Source: Caldifarciminota bacterium RBG_13_43_14 (GTDB lineage Bacteria; Hydrothermota; Tepidihabitantia; SM23-42). From it: a DNA stretch of 8,986 bases. How positions within the stretch are numbered: position 1 is the first letter of the stretch; the number at the start of each line of letters is the position of its first letter. Shown piece by piece: positions 6,801 through 8,986 of the stretch. The notes under the pieces are model-generated. The model was given only the letters and a program-made list of their open reading frames with translations, ran no database searches and was not told where the DNA came from. A program made the position numbers and the translations under genes. The stretch is from assembly GCA_001771735.1 (NCBI GenBank), contig MEUM01000061.1, forward strand, positions 1 to 8,986. Direction: 5' to 3'.

Positions 6801-8986
6801 AAAGATATATACCGGCGAATTGTCCTCAGGCAGCGGCACTGCCTTTGATATGGTTCGAATCATTGACATAAATGGTGATAGACTCCCTGATATGGTATCG
6901 TATATTATATTTCCTGATCCGAACGTTACTGAGAAAATAATAACGGTCAGATACAATCTGGGTTATGGCTTCAGTGAACCAGAAGAATGGACAACAGTAT
7001 CAAGCGGCGATGGATTCATGCACCAGACAAACGAGTCAACAACCGGGGGCACAATCACCTGTCATCAGGTTCAGTTCTCTCAGGGAATAAGTGCTGGATC
7101 GAGAACTATCACGTCAAATTCAGTTGAATATTTTGATGTCAATGGTGATGGCCTGCCTGATGAAATTACAAGGCAAGTGTCTACAGATGGATATAACAGG
7201 GTATATAAATATATTAGATTTAATACAGGTAATGGTTTCACAACGGAAAAAACTGATTGGAATTGGATGTATGTGAGAGAATCTAATACAACTGATTCCA
7301 GCATGTCAATCTTTAAATCATTCATATTCAGTATCCCGATCTTTCCATTGTTTGGTATTGTGTTGGATCTTGGTGCGAGTCAAGGCAGTTCACAAACATC
7401 GACATCAAATGTTATGCAAGATATAGACGGTGATGGCGCACCGGATTATGTTGCATCAGATCCTTCAAGCAATATGAAGGTATATGTTAATAAAAGCGGC
7501 AAGGTGAATTTATTAAAATCAATTAGCAATCCAATCGGCGGCTTAATTGAGCTGAATTATTCTCGTGAGAAAAATACTGCAGATATGCCGGAATCACGCT
7601 GGAACCTGTCAAATATAATAATTAAAGACAGCAGAGGCAATGAATCTACCTATAATTATACTTATGAAAGCGGCTATTATGACCGTAATGAACGCAAATT
7701 CTATGGATTCGCAAAAGTAAGGGAAACAAGACCGGACTTAAGCGTATTAACCACCACATACCATAATAATAATTATTATACGAATGGACTAGTTGCTGGT
7801 TCTGGATTAATTGACGCAGAGGGGAGATTGTATATAAAAACTCAGAATAACTACGAATTGCGAGAAATAAGCAGCGACATTCAATTCCCATATTTAAAAA
7901 GTAAAACGTCTTATTATTTTGATGGCGAGGAGTGTGACACTACTGGTTCAGGTTGTGCTTCCAAATTTACAACACAAGCCTATGAATATGATGAATTTGG
8001 AAACGTGACACAATTTATAGATATCGGTGACAATAATGACCCTGAAGATACTGTTTCCGCCATTGTGGGTTATACGTATAACTCTTCGAAATATATAATG
8101 AATACGCCAAATCTTATACAAGTGAGCGCCGGTGGCAAGAATTATCGTTTTAGAACATGCACCTATGATAATAATGGCAATTTAAACATACTGCGGCAAT
8201 TCATTGAAAGCGGCGATGTTGCAGTTACGGATATCGATTATTATCCTAATGGGAATATGATGAGTATTACCGGCCCTTCAAATCAGATGGGACAGCGTTA
8301 TTATAAAAAATATAGCTATGATTCTGAAACGGAGAGCAAAATTATTAAAATATCCGACTCGTTTGGATATTACTCAACCGCGAGCTATAACATGGCTTAT
8401 GGTAAACTACATACAACTACTGATATAAACGGAAATACAACAGAATATATATATGATGAATTTGGTCGAATTGCTAGTATTATCGGCCCGACTGATGATG
8501 AGGGTTCGCCCACAGTGGCCGTGTCATATACTATCGATACACCCGGCGCCTCTGCTGTATGCAGTAATAAGTCATATAACGGAACGGGGGGAAGAATCAA
8601 TATAACCACCCGTGTTGATGGATTGGGGCGCATAATAAAGACTGAAAAGGACGCGGAAATAAATAATGAACCTGGTACGATTACCACGGAATATACTTAT
8701 GATGCTTTGGGAAGAGTTTCTCAGGAGATACAACCGGCACCGTCAAACGTTACATCCTATTTATATGACATTCTGGGAAGAAAGAGACGGATAACATTGC
8801 CTGATGATAATACCATAGAGTATCATTATAAAATATCGAATTGGTTTACCACAATAGTTACCGATCAGAACGGCAATTCAAAAACGTACTATCGGGATGT
8901 TAAAGGCTTGATCCGATCAGTTGATGAAGGCTCCGGGGTTAAAGCCAATTATGCATATAATCCCATGGGAGAGATTATTAACATTA
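748..8986 (+). CDS. Giant lipoprotein with SpvB/TcaC, FG-GAP, TcdB-mid and Rhs/YD-repeat domains (3' end outside window)
   Basis: The frame stays open for 2746 codons to the right edge with no stop or frameshift. Order of regions by residue: lipoprotein signal 1-22; beta-sandwich / galactose-binding-like regions about 72-460; Ig-like 468-551; Gly/Thr/Asn linker 561-588; ZU5-like about 589-750; SpvB/TcaC N-terminal domain about 762-1071; FG-GAP motifs at 1149 and 1244; three related beta-sandwich units 1317-1683; FG-GAP motifs at 1932, 2040, 2130 and 2225; TcdB middle/N-terminal domain about 2248-2341; YD repeats from 2412 onward. In known Tc toxins the B and C proteins form a hollow shell: SpvB and propeller parts plus YD strips enclose a C-terminal effector. 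This gene looks like a natural B-C fusion with an added lipidated N-terminal extension, so a surface-tethered shell is inferred. Tc B proteins normally begin near the SpvB domain, so the 740-residue extension is unusual relative to them. The Rhs-core end and any toxin tip are not in the window, so toxin, adhesin or polysaccharide-binding roles cannot be told apart. Confidence 0.93.
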   Translation, partial: MGKKIFYKSAIIYILFFLSLGCYENSTLEKASGLLFFNTLTSHTETHMVKAIPASIIEEKADTSKSNEKEETIAYANNMWDLFDSNTTTVFSTSGTVTYKISFDADIDLIRMKIYGNTSYKINVYSKSGDESSIIKPLCVNENNLKDSWNNLTADETIRTDTLVLEITPKGESGIREIEFWKEESINLDNDAIQSNLATVGSYSDLAGIAKKSIVHINSTIALPQELSISNNKDENNRAIIHVPLSLNPILLNRAFIIYRAKNISTPLAIERRINNLSWSGGHDVPQVTDSSGEWIDLFEEINPQWLVQGDNIVEFRTDKADISIQDLKLVYVTDTGWNRVISCSKPELYDSDISTGSDVTYDENLECKFERSIQPEKVMFYLTKKANAKVQLQYLNSGQWLTIKNGWSAGISSMEPGWNSMDIPVPVVTSALRLQFVSNGANNVNNNAVNLGEIRMCGSPVGDPNSEPRIVIGYPRNGEYYGRNAYIQGFVSSKYQSQITIEGKTSEQNVQDNSFSVALSKDGTRFSSQNDDDSWEPVIYALNNRFTINEKIQLYKNLLSTTQGSSTGTNTGGSGGTGSNTGGNNNGYTVEVDPGIAKTISYGPITIEIPAGATDEKITITIIPLTKSEIATLNPGMINVTFPAAGYRFLVNGKAHYSFKKPILISFTYGKTLLLQGQSDNDVFMYYYDEAGKTWKRLKRVNTGTPKNTQTNSSTQTISVSSNNVSDSSSSGLITSETDHFTDIINATITVPENPDPLLYNPNSIKDIKAGNPMDGINIIQPPAPNNMGDVRLEYPIDVPPGRKGMQPNVAVIYNSGHKNGWLGVGWDIPIRAITYDTKNGIPRYKQEYAQYDLYLLDDEEIVPVGNGRYQLRVEGRFSRIIRYGDAYTNYYWEVTDKSGTKYVYGRSNNARLKNYREPGNIFKWCLEKIEDANGNSILFSYFHDDLLPASGEPSSQIYLEEITYTGRGDSPGPYKLQFVRDDGGRSDKIIDCRGGFKIETRYRLNAINIVYDNAIIRQYVITYNPKGFFEKTTVKSIDQYGKGGIINPYGKFNTHIFEYHDNEIDFTETSSLFHDLFDNGHDVADENGRYFNLGNIFNQTGSYSATNAYAGLCSMVGFASLSGTRNSIGISVGSSTSNNDIKLQMIDIDGDGLVDQVYSLNDKDTVDILQRGVYYRKNMGMNSGNYQFDSPKKIQFLSDNLYNIGHSTAKTDATGEQLHWGNIHIINDVLDTTSINQSYFMDVNGDGYTDFVYCDETGSTIFYNKGINENGELDFSDSPPAGFDSGSSGVSVNWSSASSSSVSEKLNKFHRDDPVLMWRAPYSGKVEITGNARLIPKAQLKSGSAEYSTNDGVHISIQKGGVVLWSADLAPAGNQPVTPSGVDNVDVNAGDQIYFRINSIYDGSFDCVEWNPIIEYKGVDSDLVDENLFPVYRYSALSDFSTAGALESTLPLLKGTLRLEGTVIKNGITSDDVNIHITTTDVNGITTTILLYNIPGDMTGEINIGLPVERSSNGGEQLLCRMTSDTPIDWSKLKFKPKVTYTAIEGVDTVYDEEGNYRFVYEVPVSINMYPDHDPDPIFPHLVTAAKAGRARVVYTIDPLVPADPLMPDDYIANISIAMKKNGSLVIKEKGTVLKSGGGNITIDEELDLSAGDRLYFVCASDRYDFTKYVQLGIPRIYYKADEIKQADGTIIRPSVDVNSMVYRASKEHNAFAGGYRSWYFGRWNGEKDPLDPAQMIFPDMSNLDGIDNFENLSDEEMSLLGNTIGEKIKTFSAMKLSVNDVIRTGTTECVWTGMDPDCWIGAVQNPEDVNNSMFAMSSTRVIKKYIPPASQSSPGAQVQRVTPIISKTLTTRPEIMSSNGYSISYFIQRYMEKYYELMIWAAATKNFNIHVPFPDVYAYYIGNFTNSRFVNSEIVQSFSFTNNILNSMDYNGDNYPDIIINTEGQAGVYYTKPDGSVDESISDIGPFMMNTNVGSSVFTDYTITPAPKLKSEDENVGIPSEKAYNKLVSYFDSPEKIYTGELSSGSGTAFDMVRIIDINGDRLPDMVSYIIFPDPNVTEKIITVRYNLGYGFSEPEEWTTVSSGDGFMHQTNESTTGGTITCHQVQFSQGISAGSRTITSNSVEYFDVNGDGLPDEITRQVSTDGYNRVYKYIRFNTGNGFTTEKTDWNWMYVRESNTTDSSMSIFKSFIFSIPIFPLFGIVLDLGASQGSSQTSTSNVMQDIDGDGAPDYVASDPSSNMKVYVNKSGKVNLLKSISNPIGGLIELNYSREKNTADMPESRWNLSNIIIKDSRGNESTYNYTYESGYYDRNERKFYGFAKVRETRPDLSVLTTTYHNNNYYTNGLVAGSGLIDAEGRLYIKTQNNYELREISSDIQFPYLKSKTSYYFDGEECDTTGSGCASKFTTQAYEYDEFGNVTQFIDIGDNNDPEDTVSAIVGYTYNSSKYIMNTPNLIQVSAGGKNYRFRTCTYDNNGNLNILRQFIESGDVAVTDIDYYPNGNMMSITGPSNQMGQRYYKKYSYDSETESKIIKISDSFGYYSTASYNMAYGKLHTTTDINGNTTEYIYDEFGRIASIIGPTDDEGSPTVAVSYTIDTPGASAVCSNKSYNGTGGRINITTRVDGLGRIIKTEKDAEINNEPGTITTEYTYDALGRVSQEIQPAPSNVTSYLYDILGRKRRITLPDDNTIEYHYKISNWFTTIVTDQNGNSKTYYRDVKGLIRSVDEGSGVKANYAYNPMGEIINI
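961..1299 (+). other. Discoidin (F5/8 type C)-like beta-sandwich, domain 1
   Basis: Residues about 72-184 show the layout of a galactose-binding-like fold. An early A-N-N-M-W-D-L-F-D-S segment resembles the opening of discoidin domains (A-x-x-L-x-D-G-x). It is followed by alternating strands (V-T-Y-K-I-S-F, I-R-M-K-I-Y-G) and a closing I-R-E-I-E-F-W strand. The family usually binds glycans or surfaces. Assignment rests on pattern only, and no ligand residues can be named. Confidence 0.5.
1465..1746 (+). other. Beta-sandwich region, possibly galactose-binding-like, domain 2
   Basis: Residues about 240-333 alternate hydrophobic strands with turns: I-I-H-V-P-L, R-A-F-I-I-Y-R-A, a G-E-W-I-D-L-F stretch, then G-D-N-I-V-E-F-R and D-L-K-L-V-Y-V. 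The G-x-N-x-[IV]-x-F strand near the end is common in galactose-binding-like folds. No motif identifies a specific family, so this is a fold-level guess. Confidence 0.35.
1759..2127 (+). other. Discoidin-like beta-sandwich, domain 3
   Basis: Residues about 338-460 contain strands with K-V-M-F-Y-L, K-V-Q-L-Q-Y, G-W-N-S-M-D-I-P and A-L-R-L-Q-F-V, ending in the L-G-E-I-R-M-C-G strand. That last strand, [IL]-x-E-I-x-[VM]-x-G, is the typical end of F5/8 type C domains. It echoes the I-R-E-I-E-F-W end of domain 1, so the two are probably distant copies. Three cysteines occur (in I-S-C-S, L-E-C-K and R-M-C-G). Confidence 0.5.
2149..2400 (+). other. Ig-like beta-sandwich
   Basis: Residues about 468-551 follow the pattern of bacterial Ig-like/glucodextranase-B-type modules. 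A Y-P-R-N-G-E-Y strand opens, then Y-I-Q-G-F-V, I-T-I-E-G-K and D-N-S-F-S-V-A-L follow. Such modules act as rigid spacers on surface proteins. The assignment rests on strand pattern alone. Confidence 0.45.
2428..2511 (+). other. Low-complexity Gly/Thr/Ser/Asn linker
   Basis: Residues 561-588 consist almost only of Ser, Thr, Gly and Asn, including T-N-T-G-G-S-G-G-T-G-S-N-T-G-G. This is a flexible interdomain linker separating the N-terminal binding-type modules from the ZU5-like/SpvB part. At DNA level it contains an imperfect duplication (AATACCGG at 2458 and again around 2489), a possible length-variable site. Confidence 0.8.
2512..3012 (+). other. ZU5-like domain ending in a His-Phe-Thr motif
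   Basis: Residues about 589-755 contain I-E-I-P-A-G-A (608-614), the hallmark [IL]-x-[IV]-P-x-G-A strand-turn of ZU5-like domains. It is followed by I-T-I-T-I-I-P-L and later K-P-I-L-I-S-F-T-Y. A Ser/Thr/Asn-rich stretch (about 712-732) precedes T-D-H-F-T-D (residues 739-744), near the end of the domain and just before the SpvB domain. In other ZU5-type proteins a His-Phe-Ser/Thr at this place can be an autoproteolysis site; here that is inference. Confidence 0.55.
3031..3960 (+). other. SpvB/TcaC N-terminal domain
   Basis: Residues about 762-1071 carry the diagnostic core: P-I-D-V-P-P-G-R-K-G-M-Q-P-N-V (797-811) and N-G-W-L-G-V-G-W-D-I-P (821-831). Further family signatures are D-E-E-I-V-P-V (from 861), the W-E-V-T-D-K-S-G-T-K-Y-V-Y-G strand (894-907) and A-N-G-N-S-I-L-F-S-Y (934-943). 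This domain begins the B component of Tc toxins and the N-terminal half of SpvB. It does not include the ADP-ribosyltransferase part of SpvB, so no such activity should be inferred. Confidence 0.93.
4192..4503 (+). repeat. FG-GAP/VCBS-type motifs 1 and 2
   Basis: D-I-D-G-D-G-L-V-D (residue 1149 onward, bases 4192-4218) and D-V-N-G-D-G-Y-T-D (residue 1244 onward, 4477-4503) match the D-x-[DN]-G-D-G-x-x-D loop of FG-GAP-like beta-propeller repeats, which usually binds calcium. In Tc B proteins these repeats build the propeller that docks to the A component. Confidence 0.9.
4696..5796 (+). repeat. Three related beta-sandwich units inserted between FG-GAP groups
   Basis: Units at residues about 1317-1420, 1436-1543 and 1586-1683 share an order of elements. 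Each has a G-x-[VL] strand near its start (S-G-K-V-E-I-T-G; K-G-T-L-R-L-E-G; A-G-R-A-R-V-V-Y) and then a D-D/D-G turn with an alternating strand (D-G-V-H-I-S-I; D-D-V-N-I-H-I; D-D-Y-I-A-N-I-S-I). Next comes [AG]-G-[DE]-[QR]-[IL]-[YL] (G-D-Q-I-Y-F; G-E-Q-L-L-C; G-D-R-L-Y-F), and each ends in P-x-[IV]-x-Y (P-I-I-E-Y; P-K-V-T-Y; P-R-I-Y-Y). The first resembles carbohydrate-binding-like sandwiches in large bacterial surface proteins. Function is unknown. Confidence 0.6.
5893..5931 (+). other. Aromatic GGYRSWYFGRWNG motif
   Basis: Residues 1716-1728 form a Trp/Tyr/Gly-rich motif between the beta-sandwich units and the second FG-GAP group. I recall similar G-[YG]-R-x-W-x-x-G-x-[YW]-N-G segments in other large SpvB-type proteins at this place, but could not verify this. 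It may be a structural plug of the propeller or a binding loop. Confidence 0.4.
6541..7446 (+). repeat. FG-GAP/VCBS-type motifs 3 to 6
   Basis: Four calcium-type loops: D-Y-N-G-D-N-Y-P-D (6541-6567, residue 1932), D-I-N-G-D-R-L-P-D (6865-6891, residue 2040), D-V-N-G-D-G-L-P-D (7135-7161, residue 2130) and D-I-D-G-D-G-A-P-D (7420-7446, residue 2225). With the two upstream copies they make six visible blades of a split propeller. In motifs 3 and 4 the second Gly is replaced by Asn or Arg, so those two may bind calcium less well. Confidence 0.9.
7489..7770 (+). other. TcdB middle/N-terminal-type domain
   Basis: Residues about 2248-2341 contain L-L-K-S-I-S-N-P-I-G-G-L-I-E-L-N-Y (2255-2271) and Y-Y-D-R-N-E-R-K-F-Y-G-F-A-K-V (2310-2324). 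The second is very close to the Y-Y-D-x-x-E-R-E-F-x-G-F-x-x-V signature of Tc B proteins. It marks the change from propeller to YD-repeat shell, as in the known B component. Confidence 0.85.
7981..8986 (+). repeat. Rhs/YD repeats, start of the shell (continues past window)
   Basis: Y-x-Y-D-x-x-G-[RN] motifs occur at 7981 (Y-E-Y-D-E-F-G-N), 8161 (T-Y-D-N-N-G-N), 8236 (D-Y-Y-P-N-G-N), 8449 (Y-I-Y-D-E-F-G-R), 8692 (Y-T-Y-D-A-L-G-R), 8758 (Y-L-Y-D-I-L-G-R), a degenerate copy at 8821, then 8887 (Y-Y-R-D-V-K-G) and 8950 (Y-A-Y-N-P-M-G). From 8692 on the spacing is steady at 21-22 residues, the normal YD period. These repeats wrap into the hollow shell of Rhs and Tc-C proteins. The core end with its D-P-x-G motif and the variable tip would be further right. 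Confidence 0.92.

Overview
The window holds two genes on the + strand, and both run off an edge. Positions 1-668 carry the 3' end of a gene for a repeat protein built from regular 51-residue units that look like beta-propeller blades. After a 79-base gap with a 9-bp perfect hairpin and a strong Shine-Dalgarno site, one reading frame opens at ATG 748. It continues without a stop to the last base, at least 2746 codons. I translated every codon and found no frameshift or stop. Every reverse-strand or off-frame ORF inside it is a shadow of this gene.

The large product is a predicted lipoprotein (Cys22 in a spirochaete-like L-S-L-G-C box). It has an N-terminal extension of about 740 residues containing three beta-sandwich / galactose-binding-like regions, an Ig-like region, a Gly/Thr/Asn linker and a ZU5-like domain ending in a His-Phe-Thr motif. 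A canonical SpvB/TcaC N-terminal domain follows, then two groups of FG-GAP-type D-x-[DN]-G-D motifs. These are separated by about 2 kb that contains three related beta-sandwich units. Next come a TcdB middle/N-terminal domain and the start of an Rhs/YD-repeat shell. The order SpvB - FG-GAP - TcdB mid - YD matches the B plus C cocoon of Tc toxins, fused into one chain and apparently tethered to a membrane. Any Rhs-core cleavage site and C-terminal effector lie past the right edge.

The organism cannot be named from this alone. AT-rich coding DNA, a relaxed lipobox and a giant lipidated SpvB-Rhs protein fit a Gram-negative-type bacterium, perhaps a spirochaete or another environmental lineage, but that is a guess. 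No RNA gene, insertion sequence, CRISPR array or integration site was seen.

The two genes may be neighbours in one locus for large surface or secreted proteins. The hairpin between them suggests that the upstream transcript at least partly ends there. The most interesting points are the unusual lipidated N-terminal extension on a Tc-BC-like cocoon, the possible autoproteolytic HF|T site at the extension/cocoon junction, and the triplicated beta-sandwich insertion inside the FG-GAP region.
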